From Sphaerosporella brunnea (Eukaryota > Ascomycota > Pezizomycetes > Pezizales > Pyronemataceae): a stretch of DNA of 64,000 nucleotides. The notes below the pieces were generated by a model. It had not been told where the DNA came from. It did not search any database and was given only the letters and a program-made list of their open reading frames with translations. This document shows positions 10,083 to 20,404 of this stretch, piece by piece; within the stretch, counting starts at the first letter, position 1; every line of letters starts with the position of its first letter. The DNA lies in contig VXIS01000044.1 of NCBI GenBank assembly GCA_008704415.1, positions 124,001 to 188,000 of the forward strand, in the 5' to 3' direction. The position numbers and the translations under genes are program-made.

Positions 10083-12023
10083 ATTTGGGATCGCACTGAA
10101 CGGTGCCGCTACGGGTAATTAGCGAAGATCCTGCTGCGTTGGGTACGTAGTACTAGTTACTCTGGAAAAGATGAAGGTCATGAAAAGGCGATTTATGGGG
10201 GTGGATTCCAGATCTTGAGCCCCAAAGTCTTTCTCTCTGAGCTGCTCACTCTTCAAGTTAGAACCCCAGAAAACAAAAATAAAGAATTCTCCACCCGGAA
10301 ATCAATTCGCTGTGGTGGTGGTGGTCTGTGCCTGCCTGCAAGCACACGTGCCGCAGATGTTTAATTGCCATGCATGCAATTTCGCTAGGCACGCTCAGCT
10401 TCATTTAGCCTTTACCTATTACGCAGTCATTTAGTGAGCACGATCTACAGCCCCCAGGTACACAAGGGCGCGTCTGGGTGCTTTGGGCAACAAGAACGCT
10501 AAAGTTTCTACATTGGGCGTTAGAACAGCAACCTTCGCCAAACAGTGGTACACCGTTCCGTTTTCCAAGGTTCGGTCGTGGTTCCTGGCCGTTGTCACAC
10601 ACAATTCTCGGCATCCAAACGCACCCTGTCGCCCAGCCAGGGCGGGTGCTTTCCTAATTGCCGCCGATCCCCGTCCCCGCCGGGTCAGGCTGAGCCGCAA
10701 TGTTTTGACAGTCAACAATAGTGGTTGCAGCCAACTAGATAGGATTATGATGTTTGCAATTGGGCGGGCTCGGAAGCGAAGCGCACGTAGGGATCGATAA
10801 TTACAGTTCAATTAGGTACGTTTCTGTACGTGACTTAAGCTTAGGTAAACTTACACTGTAGATTATTGCCCAAGGGATACATATAAAGTGGCCCTCTTCG
10901 AATTCCGACTCGGAGTGCCTACCACAGCCTAAGCCCATTCAAATTAACAAAATGCCTCGCCACCCGGACCGGTACCATAAAATTCAGGCCAACTTTGAAA
11001 TACGTGATGCAAAGCAAGGTGCAAAGGCAAGACCGGTATCTAAGCAGTTGGACGACATCCACATCGTTGCTCGCTGTCACTGTTGTGCCCAGAAATACAA
11101 AGTGTGCCTTTTCATCAGGGAAGCACTGCGCAAACCTAATGTCAGCACGTAGCCAGTTTGCCAAATACAGGAGCCGTCAAGACGCTTTCCGTCGCCAAAG
11201 CCATATCTGGGCACTGGCAAATGATGTTGTCAATTTCTGAGAAGGAATGACCCCCTTTGCACCGGCTCTTGCTGAGCTTGCCCTCAAGCTCCTTCACACA
11301 CTCTGTACCCTCGAAGCGGTCATTTTCTACTAGGAACTTGGTCCACGAAAAAAAGCGGAATCGCCTCACAGCGGAGCGCGCAGACAAGCTATATAGCTAT
11401 CCTACATCCACGTAAATACTGGTAGGCACATTCTGAATCGTTCCTTTAGGCAGCCACGTAGGTGGGACCAGGTTGAAGAAGAACAGTTGCTAGAAATTGA
11501 GGAGGAATTGATAGAACTCGAAGATGAGTTTGTGTGGATGGCCCTGGGTTCGGTGTAAAGACCAGGCGCGGTGCCGGTCGGAGCGACGTCGAAGAAAGTC
11601 AAAAAAAAAACGCTCGAATCATGAGCCGTCACCCGATCTCAGCGCAACTCTAAATGTTTCAGTGTCGCAGGGTGATTCGCTGCGTAGCACTCGGCTTTGG
11701 ATGTTCATGATCACAGAAGGGATGGATCGTTTTGGGCCGTGCACTATGAAGTCGGGAAACAGCAGACGCAAAAAGTGATCTGTTTTCAACTGTGGCTGGT
11801 ATTATGTAGTATATCATCATCATCGCCCCATAAAGTGGCATAACTAACATGTATGATGTATTCCATACTTAAAAACCCCATCATGAATCCCCCTTCAAGT
11901 TGAAACTTTACATTCAACCTTTAGCTGGGCCCGGCGAGTTTGTCGGCATAGCTCGTCAATTGTCAAGTTGAAAGCCTCTCGCTCAAAGTACATAAACCCC
12001 CCCCACCTCCCTCTCGCAACCAC

Positions 12024-12054
<31 letters not shown>

Positions 12055-12056
12055 GC

Positions 12057-12515
12057 ATGGACGGCCGCACCCTCTTCGGCACCAGCCGCTTCCGCTGCAG
12101 CTTCTGCGGCTACAAAACCTCCTTCAGCACGACCACCTGCAGCAACCCCGCCTGCGGCCGCCGCATCCGCCCCGAAGAATGGCGCTACCAACTAGCCTCC
12201 TCCCTCTCCCCGGGTCCGCCCTGCCACGTCGCCCGCCACAGGATTTGCCTCGAGGGCTTCGACGACGAGAAAGCTGCGCGGTCGTCGGCAAAGTATTTGA
12301 CCAAGAAGCAGCGGGAGGCGATGAAACAGAACCCGGTTGAAGCTCTGAGGTGGGTGGCTGAGCCTATGATGGATTATCCGCTTGGTCCGCGCAGCAGGGA
12401 AGAGCCGGATGGGTCTTCGTGGCATTTGCCCGAGGTTGAGGGGGAGACCAGGAAGTTTGAGATTGACGAGTTGGCGGAGACGGGGTTGGGGAGGTTGTTG
12501 GAGTGGGAGTATTGA
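12057..12515 (+). CDS. Small zinc-ribbon-like hypothetical protein
   Basis: 152 aa, single exon. The start follows a leader with about ten CAA repeats (12026-12054), a context typical of translated fungal mRNAs. Residues about 14-33 contain CSFCGYKTSFSTTTCSNPAC, a C-x2-C-x9-C-x4-C set that could bind one zinc ion. The middle is charged (KKQREAMKQNPVEALRWV) and the C-terminus is acidic (ELAETGLGRLLEWEY). I do not recognise a named family; the shape is that of small fungal proteins of unknown role. It stands alone between two transposon-rich regions. Confidence 0.65.
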   Translation: MDGRTLFGTSRFRCSFCGYKTSFSTTTCSNPACGRRIRPEEWRYQLASSLSPGPPCHVARHRICLEGFDDEKAARSSAKYLTKKQREAMKQNPVEALRWVAEPMMDYPLGPRSREEPDGSSWHLPEVEGETRKFEIDELAETGLGRLLEWEY

Positions 12516-13080
12516 TTGCGTTGGAATACGGGTTGTTTTGGCCCAACTTGAGTATGGACTACTTACCTAAAGTACTTTGTTGATGCTTTCTCTGTTTGAA
12601 ATTGGACGATGCTTCCTTGCTGGAAGTGATGGTTTAAGCATGCTTAGTATACTCTACATTTCGCGCTCTGTGCCGCCATCACCGTCACGATCTCTGGCTG
12701 TCTAAAATATTCGTGCTTCTTTCTCCGTGTGCGTCCTAGCATAATATCCGTGCTGGCAAGCGCGGCATCTGTTGTTATGGTGTCCGTTAAATATCACCCA
12801 CAACCAACAACACCATTCTCCCTATTCCATTGGAACTCCACAACAAGCCATGGGGTGTACCACCAGCACACGCGACGGCTCGATGCCACCGACCATAGTT
12901 TTAGGGTCATTGTTATTCCTGAATTTCGAACTTCGAAGGAATATCCTTCAGCCACTTGACGCTGAGGTATTCGCTCCCCTCGACCGCCGTACGATTCAAC
13001 AGTGTGCCACTCGACACTCCACTGGAAAAAGCAGAGTTTCTTCCTATGCGTGAGAGTGCAAGAGTGACAGTTGAAAATAT
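12516..13080. other. Intergenic
   Basis: No gene or clear repeat seen between the zinc-ribbon gene and the pogo half. The left inversion breakpoint proposed for the DRG2 locus should lie near its right end. Confidence 0.4.
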
Positions 13081-13977
13081 CAAGTCAGCTTGGGCTGCCT
13101 GCGGCACCCTTTAAACCGACAGTGGGTCCTCACCCACCCCCAGCTTGCGTTACTTTTTCGCAAGCACACGACATCCCCGTCACCCCGAGAAGGCCTGCGG
13201 CCCTTGTGGAAAAGTTCATGACGGTGGTGCAGCAGATTGCATCTCGAGAACCAACTCCTATGGAGGAGGCTCAAGAGGTGATTAAAGATCTCAGTTCGGA
13301 AGGTCAATCTCTTGAAGCACGGCTGGGTATCCGTGAAGCCGAGCTCAAACAGATTCTCTCTCTCGCAAAAGGCCTTCGAAATCAAGCCGGAAAGTTCTCT
13401 GTACCTCGAGATTTGCTACCCAAAAGTTCCTCCATGAGGCGCGGGTAGCCCGGGAGCCCCCACCCCCCCAAAGTGCGCAAAGGCAAAGGTAAAGGCAAAA
13501 GCGGCCAATCCTGTAGCTGCAAAGGGCAAGCGAAGGGCTAGGCGCAATGAGGATGTCACAGAGACACAAGACGGTGAGGTGGAGCGAGAGGTGGATTACC
13601 TAATGCGTGGTCTGGACTCTGAGATGGAGGTTGATGAGGAGGCAGAGGAGGTGGAAGAGGATATTCCACTTGCTGAATCGAGTGAAAATGCGGTGCGGAG
13701 GGCACAGCAAAGGGCCTGTCGCAAGGCCGGGCCTTAGGGAGTCATGGGGGGGGTATGGTAGGGGGGATACCTGGTTCATGAAGTATCACTCGCTGGGTTT
13801 TCGTCTTTTTTTCGGGAGTTTGGAGTTGTTTCTTTCGACTATATGCAATCATCGCACTTGCTCACTTTGCTCTCAAATTTTCAGGTTGGTTTATGGGGTA
13901 TTGCGATATGCATTCCTTTGATGTGGTGGCGAACCCGTCGCCGCGACTTGTGCACAACAGGCCCAACGTCGACGCTA
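13081..13977 (+). mobile_element. pogo element, 3' half (C-terminal tail plus 3' end)
   Basis: From about 13115 the sequence matches the tail of the copy at 6378-5791: CCTCACCCACCCCCAGC, VVQQIASREPTP, then the Lys/Arg-rich and acidic stretches, with a C-rich frameshift near 13455-13480 and a stop near 13735. The end near 13945-13977 (TGCACAACAGGCC..CAAC..CGACGCTA) resembles the complement of the 5' end at 19855-19906, so it is probably the inverted terminal repeat. It lies directly before the acceptor of a DRG2 intron. With 19422-19906 it makes one split element. Confidence 0.65.
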
Positions 13978-14009
13978 AGGAAGAGCTGAGCTCATGTCCT
14001 CGGTGCTAG

Positions 14010-14850
14010 ATGCACGAATAACGCTGGTCGGATTTCCTTCGGTGGGAAATTCCACACTGCTCTCCAAAATCACCAAGACCAAGCCTGCGGTTGCCTCGTA
14101 CGCGTTCACGACGCTGACCGCGATCCCGGGAGTGATGGAGTACGGAGGGGCGGAGATCCAAAGTCTTGATTTGCCCGGTATTATTGAAGGCGCCTCGGAG
14201 GGAAAGGGCCAGGTCATCTCCGGGGCTAAGACGAGTGATCTGATTGTGATGGTTTTGGACGCGGCAAAGAAGGCGGAGCAGCGAGCGTTGATCTTCATAC
14301 CACCATCTCCTCCTTCAGATAGAGGTTTTGCGGCTTTTTGTGGGGACGGATTCCGACCGCCTCCAGCTCCTTCTCCAGCAACTTTATGTCGCCGCCGAAG
14401 AACCTGGACGAAAGTGAGCTCGCCATCACTGCCTCGGGTGAGAGTCTGTGATTGACGTATGAGGTGTAGATGATCTACAACATCCTCCGTGACTACAAAT
14501 TGCTCAACTGCGAAGTCCTGGTACGAGACGAAAATTGTACAGTTGACAACTTAACCGACGTGATCATGGCGCCACACCGGAAATACATGAAATGTCTCTA
14601 CGTCTACAACAAGATCGACTGCATCTCCCTCTCCTACTTCAATACCCTCGTGCGAGAACCGCGCACAGTTGTCATGTCCGGCGAACTCGACATCGGAATT
14701 GGTGCCATCGTCGCGCCTGGGAGGAGTCTAATCTTCTCAGGATATACACAAAGAGGAAGGGAGTGGCACCGGATTTCTCGGAGGCCCTCATTGTCTGCCA
14801 GAATGCTACCATCGAGTGGGACCAAATCATCCCGTGGCGAATGAGGATGT
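14010..14850 (+). pseudogene. DRG2/Rbg2-type GTPase, 3' part (broken)
   Basis: DRG GTPases bind GTP and act with translating ribosomes. An intron acceptor (GGTGCTAG, ending 14009) opens an exon reading [20 protein letters not shown]. The P-loop Lys of GFPSVGKST is Asn here. TTLTAIPGV and [10 protein letters not shown] (G2 and G3) follow, but an RGR normally seen after GKG is missing. At 14288-14381 a 94-bp segment is inverted. After it come SPPKNLDE, an intron-like GTGAGC...GTGTAG, then MIYNILRDYKLLNCEVLVRD and CLYVYNKID (G4 NKID). A frameshift near 14715 moves the rest (LLRIYTKRKGVAPDFSEAL) into another frame and the C-terminal TGS domain is absent. The retained intron argues against a retrocopy. 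The 5' exons are at 20147-19925 on the other strand. Confidence 0.85.
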
Positions 14851-15424
14851 GGTCAGTATCGTATCAAAATAATATCACTCTGAAATTACAGATAGAATTG
14901 TTCTACAAACTGAAGCGATTGAGTGCTTCTTTGTTTTGGTAACATTGACCTCCCGGCAGAGTACTTGCTGCGACGACGCCTGAACATTTATGAAGGCCGA
15001 AGTGGTGGCCAGTCAGCTAAAACTTCATTCCTTTAGTTGGGTCCCTCCCTGAGCACGCGGGAATCCAGATGTAAAAGTATCTGCGCACAGTTTGGGGAAT
15101 CTAGAGTCAATTTGGGTCATACGGGAGCACTCGGAATTGCAAGTTGAAGCAGGGGTTCTCTCTGGTGGATGGAACACTTCCCGCAGGGGGCACCGCCATA
15201 TTTTGTAAGTTGACCCATCGCTAGATGTCGTACCTGTCGCTATTTTGACCTGATGAGTCCTAAATTCCTGCGGGATGTCTTCCAGTGTTCCAAATCCAAC
15301 TCCTTCCAAACCACTTCCAATATTAAAATGCGCATGACTCTGTGTGGTGGCCAAAATCGGTTGCACAGCAGCTGCCTCGCCTTCAGCGCTGCAGCTACCT
15401 ACCTACCTAGGTAGGTACCTCATA
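14851..15424. other. Intergenic
   Basis: No supported gene. A minus-strand frame (15366-15025) lacks an ATG and has no recognisable family. A TACCTACCTACCTAGGTAGGTA palindrome-like block lies at 15395-15417; CCTAGG-centred palindromes also occur near 21810 and 44940. Confidence 0.4.
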
Positions 15425-15617
15425 CCGTAAAAACTCACTTATAAGAGACCCCCAGATTTGGTTAGCGGCAAATAATTGCCTTATAGGGAAACTTTTGAGC
15501 TTACCAAGGAGGGTTTTTGTTTTTACTGGCTTCCTTTTGGAGACATCAAATTCCCTATAAGGCAATTCTGTGCCGCTAACCAAATCTGGAGGGGTCTCTT
15601 ATAAGTGAGTTTGACAA
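15425..15617. mobile_element. MITE with TA target duplication
   Basis: 193 bp, TA at 15423-15424 and 15618-15619. About 65-bp imperfect inverted arms share AACTCACTTATAAGAGACC and AGATTTGGTTAGCGGC. The left end begins CCGTAAAAACTC, like the CCGTATAATCTC end of the large element at 45532. No coding capacity. Confidence 0.75.
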
Positions 15618-15727
15618 TACTTACCTAGGCAGCAAACATCTCTCCTCCCCTCACCAACAGCTTTCGTTGCGGCTAAAATTAACAGCTACCGCTCATCTCG
15701 ACCCCAGAGTAAAATCGCTTCCCGGCA

Positions 15728-16756
15728 ATGTCCATTCCTGCAGGCTCCTACATCATTCGTAGCCTCAATAACGACTATGTTCTCCACCGCAGCACCACGG
15801 GACACATCGAGACATGCGAGCGGGACGAGGAGGCTATGCGTGAAGCGTAGACTTTCTGGATCGAGCCGATCCCGGAGCTTGCAACTGAAGGAACCGGAGA
15901 GGAAGTCATGTACCAGATCACTCACATCGCGTCTGGGGAGATGCTCAGTGGCGACCCAGTCGTGAAGACAGCGGACGATTCGGGGACGTTGACGGCTATG
16001 TGGCAGTTCCGCAGAAAAGATGTGGGCAAAGATGGCGGGTAAGTACACCTAGGAAATATCATGTATCGTTCTTGGTTGTTGAACTAAGTTTTCCTTCCTC
16101 GACAGAGAGTACTATAATATTGTCAACGGCTCTGGTCATGGTATTAATGTTTCTGGGGGTGTCTCTGTGCGCAAGCAGGAAAGCGCGAATCCATGCCAGA
16201 TCTTCGAGCTCATTATTCCGTACATTCCCATCTCTACATTATTTACTTTTGGAAAGAATCCAGACCTGACATAGGTACGCACTTCAGGGTGACTGCGATA
16301 CCATGCGGCTGGCATCAAATCCAGAACGTAGCCACCGGCTACATCCTAAGTCATACCTACTGCACATCACCGCCGCAGCTCATATCCCAGGCTTTACCGC
16401 CGCAGTTTCCTTCCAACTACGGTGAATCCTGGGGAACGCAATGGGCCTTCATCCACGCCAACGAACTGGTAGGGAAGTTGGAGTATAGGAAACGGAAGTA
16501 CTTCGTCAAGAACCGCCTAACCAGCGGCCACCTGCAAATAAAGAGAACCGGCACAGTTGCGTGCATCAAGAATCGGAGTGCCGCGGGCCTCTGCGAACTT
16601 GATCTCGACCACGACCAGAACTGGCAAATCAAAATGAATCACCCAAGAACTAGGCGATTGCTTGAGCAGCATATTCAGACCACCGCCGCGGGTGGATCTG
16701 TGGCGGTTGCAAAGAGCAAGCAAGCGGATCCGAGACGTAGCTGGAACTTTGTGTGA
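15728..16756 (+). pseudogene. Beta-trefoil (ricin B-like) lectin gene with an in-frame stop
   Basis: Paralogue of the gene at 17420. Exons 15728-16038, 16106-16219 and 16288-16756 keep phase throughout. An in-frame TAG sits at codon 41 (15848-15850), just before TFWIEPIPE, where the paralogue reads TWWIEPIPE, so it is a point change. The repeated carbohydrate-binding-type blocks are visible: GSYIIRSLNNDYVLH, EYYNIVNGSGHGI, and IPCGWHQIQNVATGYILSHTY against IPVGWHHIKNVATGHILKHTY in the paralogue. The second intron (16220-16287) is absent from the paralogue. Apart from the stop the gene is open, so loss is recent or the stop is polymorphic or read through. No signal peptide, so probably cytosolic like many fungal lectins. 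Confidence 0.6.
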
Positions 16757-17419
16757 GCCTCCCCTCCCGGCTTTAGGACAAACACAGGTTTGCTGATAAT
16801 TTGGGGGATGATGGAATAGGCCAATGAGGAATGTTGATGCCGCTGTTACGCAGTGATTAGCCGCAAAAAGCGGGCAAAGATGCCCAATAATCTCTGCCAG
16901 CTGGGATCCGAATACACTGGTATCTACTCTAGAGTAGGCTGTCAATCGTCAGATATAACGGTGTGATGTCTTGAATGCTTTATCATGAAGTAGTAGCGCT
17001 TATGCAAAGCTCATTTTCAATACATACAGATTATGACCATGAATATTCTTAGGCGGCGTTTGGGTGCAAGGTAAGAACGCCGAGTTTTTAAGTGATGCTC
17101 CGCGGCGTTGTGGCGCATGAGTGTTTGGTGACATCAATCCCCAACCCTGCGATTGCAGTTTCTCCGGACTCATCAGAGCCTACCCGTGCCAGTTCTGTCC
17201 ATAACTTGTACGTTGTTTCTCGGAGTTTCAAACAGTGTGGCGTTCCGTCTTCCAAAGTCCGTCCCACGTCGTTGCTCCCACACAAAAAACCTGTCCACCC
17301 GCAGGTTACACAGCAGCAGCAGGAGGAAACAAATATCAGCACTTCCCCACACCATCTCCACACTTCTCACTGGTGAGAAATTCCAACGTTACAAAACCAA
17401 TCCCCACCACACAAAACAA
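16757..17419. other. Spacer between the lectin paralogues
   Basis: Contains the 3' flank of the first copy and the promoter and leader of the second. A pyrimidine/CA-rich leader (about 17340-17419) precedes the ATG. No other gene seen. Confidence 0.45.
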
Positions 17420-18435
17420 ATGCCAGAAACTATTCGGGCAGACGCCTACCTCATCCGCCATGCAGCAACAGGTCAAGTCCTTCACATGTCTGGCAATGAG
17501 AGCAGGGTGACCTGCGAGCCGCGCGACGAGAATTCCCCGAACGCAAGGGAGAAGCAAACATGGTGGATCGAGCCCATCCCCGAGCACGAGGTCGGGGAGA
17601 AAGATGACGCTCTCTACACCATCACCAACATCGCTTATGAGCAGTCTTTCGACGCTCAACAGCTTGCAAAGCAAAAGGGGAATATCAAGATGTACAAATC
17701 CCACGGGGCACCGTGGCAGCTGTGGAAAATCGTCAGAATAACCGACAGAAAAGATGGGTAGGTAAAACTGCGATCATACATAGATGCATTGCATGATTGT
17801 GGGCTTATATAAACGATTTTTCTGGGAACAGCGAATTCTATCAAATCCTTAGCCTATCTTGCGGACTTGCTATCGACAAAGTCACACAAGCGAAAGGAGC
17901 CCCCGTTCACTTTTGGGAGCCTTGCACCGAAAACAGCAACCAGGTGTGGGAGCTGGTCATCCCCATCTGTTCCATCCCCGTAGGTTGGCACCATATCAAA
18001 AACGTAGCCACAGGGCACATCCTCAAACACACCTACCCAAGCTCGCCGGTGAGACTGGGGCCCCAAACCTTCAACACAGTAAGCTCGAACCACTACCAAA
18101 CCTGGGGAACCCAATGGGCCATAATCCAGGGGCATGAATACAGCGGAAATACCAGCCAGTGGACTTTCGAGATCCGTAACCGGCTCTCGGGCGGGTATCT
18201 ACGCTGTGTGCATGAGCCCAGTCAGCAACTCGGTCCCTTCGCGGGAAAGGGCGTAAATGCCTGGCAAACCACCCCGGACTGCTCAAAGCTCTGGACTTTC
18301 GATCTGGACGGTAGAAAGAAGTGGAAGATTGTGGATGAGGCCACTGGGTGCTTGCTCGCTGAGGACCCGCAGACGGGAACCCCGGTTTGCTGCAGCAAAG
18401 GGCCGGATCGCTGGAAAAGTTGGTGCTTTGTGTAG
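17420..18435 (+). CDS. Beta-trefoil (ricin B-like) lectin-domain protein
   Basis: 313 aa from exons 17420-17757 and 17832-18435 (74-nt intron, GTAGGT...AACAG). The start ATG follows CACAAAACAA. Repeats with W/I-containing cores run along the protein: ADAYLIRHAATGQVLH, TWWIEPIPEHE, EFYQILSLSCGLAIDK, GWHHIKNVATGHILKH, WTFEIRNRLSGGYLR and KKWKIVDEATGCLLAE. This is the pattern of repeated beta-trefoil lectin subdomains, probably two trefoils. There is no signal peptide or catalytic domain. Fungal lectins of this fold bind glycans; the ligand cannot be read from the sequence. It is the intact member of a tandem pair. The trefoil assignment is by pattern, not by search. Confidence 0.65.
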
Positions 18436-19421
18436 GTGTTCCATCGATCTCCCCACCTGGGTTGGCCGACCTTGGTGCTTTTGGTTTTTGGGACTGACAG
18501 TGGTCCGTTGTGAAAGTCCTGTTGCGGACTTGGACGCGGAAGTGAAGCAGGTAAGAGAACTCCTACAATGATGAGGGAGGTAGCTTCTGAAACGTTCGAC
18601 CTAGGAGAAAAATAACGCTCCCCCAAACTACATGGCCTAATTAGGCCTCCAGTAAAGCGGGTTCTGTCACGATCAATGATCTTTATGCTTGGTGTCGTTA
18701 TTAGGATATCACCGAGATTAAGTGTTTGGTTATATGTTGTGTACCAGTCCTTGTATGGGGAGGAAATCCCAGAATTTTTCGCCCACAAGCTTCCTTCAAT
18801 TTCTAGTAGCTCAGTCGCAGCACCACCCAAAGGAACGCACCCCAGAAATGTTACTCTTTGAGGCTTCCCGATCTGATACTGACATCTATTATGATAACAT
18901 CTTTCAGGGTACCTTTTGGCACATAGGATGTTGGGTACTGAAATTTTAGGGCAAAGACCTACGTTACTTTTATAACAAACGCCCAGGTTTTGTCAAACCG
19001 TGTCTCCCACAGTTTCCAGGTTCCGGCACTCCCTTTGTCGAGTTCTATTGAGGACGACATACTTGGGCTGTGTATCCGACAAAAGCAAAGGCGGCACTTG
19101 ATGACCAGAATCAAGTATTCTCTACTCGGCAACATATCAACTTCCATCGAATCATATTCGAAGTCGAAAATATGTTGAAAAACTTGTGGCATCCCCTGAC
19201 GGGTTGTATCTTGAGATTTGGGAATGCCAGCGCGGCTTGTCCCTTATCCTGCTTGTTGTTCCAGCTTGCTTCGTGATCATTGATAGCTGAGTGCCTGATA
19301 TAGTTATTTCCGTCGGCTGCTGTTCCTGTCTCTGCACGTGCGCAGATGCGGTTGCCTGGAAGCGCCGGAAACCAGAACAGAGCAATCTTGTTTGCAATAC
19401 AATACTACTGAAACTCTTTCG
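18436..19421. other. Intergenic, right inversion-breakpoint region
   Basis: No supported gene. It lies between the lectin gene and the pogo 5' half. The right end of the proposed 6-kb inversion should fall near 19400-19430. Confidence 0.4.
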
Positions 19422-19906
19422 TCATGTGAGGAGTGATTGTCCAAGATGAGAAGTCGAATGATGCACAGCGAAGTGGTCCTTTACTGTATCGACGTTCATC
19501 TCTACGACTCTATCGCGTTCCACAGCTCGGGCTACCTTTATACTGACCTCCGGGTGTCGTCTCAAGAAGCGTGCGGTGAAGTGGTCGCCGATAATTGCTT
19601 GCGGTTGTCCCCCACGCCGTTTCACGATGCCTTGGTGCGAACCCCAATGCGTCTCTATCATCAATCCAGCGTACCATTTCGATCCCCCAATGGTCTGCCA
19701 CATGCTTTATCTTCGCCTCTAGATGCTCCTCAAGATCCTTGAGTGCCTTGGCTATTCCCTCCTCCCGATCCTCGTACTTTTCGGCCTTTTTATTGCGTCG
19801 TTGCGGCAGTGTAGGGGAGGTGTTGTTGTTCAGGTGCGTTGCGGCTGGACGTCATAACCTGCACAACAGGCCAGCCATGCCCAACCGCTGCGCCGGCGAC
19901 GATACA
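19422..19906 (-). mobile_element. pogo element, 5' half (5' end plus DNA-binding region)
   Basis: On the minus strand it begins GTATCGTCGCCGGCGCAGCG near 19906, the same as the copy ending at 7083. After frameshifts it reads KKAEKYEDREEGIAKALKDLEEH, then IGDHFTARFLRRHPEVS, the CENP-B/Tc5-type HTH end that precedes the DDE domain. It stops there. The missing continuation is the reverse-oriented half at 13081-13977. It sits inside the DRG2 intron whose donor is at 19924. Confidence 0.7.
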
Positions 19907-19924
19907 CCCGGGAGCGAAATTTAC

Positions 19925-20147
19925 CTCCGGACTTGGATACATCGAATCCTGTGCCCGCTCCACCTGATTTCTCGCTGTGACCAGGCTCTAGCAGTCGCGC
20001 GCGTAGCCGCGCAAGCTTGCCCTTTAGTAGACCCAGATGGTACTCTGTGGCCTTGTTTTCCCTTTCCGTCTCGCCAGTGAGCTGGAGGACTCACTGCGTC
20101 CGCTTCATCTCCTCCTCGATCTCCTTAATCTTCTCGGCGACACCCAT
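19925..20147 (-). pseudogene. DRG2/Rbg2-type GTPase, 5' exons (separated from the rest)
   Basis: ATG at 20147 opens MGVAEKIKEIEEEMKRTQ, the conserved DRG N-terminus. A GTGAGT donor and a 33-nt gap, very short for an intron, follow. The second exon (20061-19925) reads [20 protein letters not shown] and then [13 protein letters not shown], ending at donor GTAAAT (19924). The phase (G|AT) matches the acceptor at 14010, giving SKSG-DARI. The gene stops here because the intron runs into a pogo half and then unrelated DNA. Its upstream flank is shared with CWC2, transcribed divergently, so this is probably the ancestral gene position. A truncated message could still be made. EYHLGLLK and LLEP favour DRG2 over DRG1. 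Confidence 0.85.
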
Positions 20148-20404
20148 TTTAGCGGTATTTGTGAGGTGAGGTGATCTGTCTGACTCGGGGTAGTGGAGCG
20201 ATATCTGGTGGTTCTCGGGGATGGTTCACGAGCCGTTGATGTGATGGTTTCTGGCGGGGAGGAGTCGCTTGGAGAGGTAACTATGGCTTGGCAGACCAAA
20301 TGTTTTCGGCGCGCGTTGACGTGAGTGAAGCGAAGCTGTCTGTTGCTTGCCGTTCACTCCTCCTCGCCCACCACCACCACCAACACCTGCTAACAACCTC
20401 CACC

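Larger units (their letters stand above)
9615..12056. other. Long stretch without a supported gene
   Basis: No domain-bearing frame was found. The only promoter-like configuration is a TATA-like ATATAAAG at 10880-10887 followed by AACAAAATG at 10947, opening a 66-codon frame (10952-11152, MPRHPDRYHKIQ...). It has no recognisable family and may be chance. The 3' part (11880-12056) is the leader of the next gene and ends in a (CAA)n run. Confidence 0.4.

Noticed and set aside
10952..11152. Small gene with TATA box
   Set aside because: Only a 66-codon frame with no family, no homologue-like features and no splice signals; kept only as a note in the gene-free stretch.
15025..15366. Minus-strand 113-codon frame
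   Set aside because: No ATG, no recognised motif, and no splice sites to link it to other exons.
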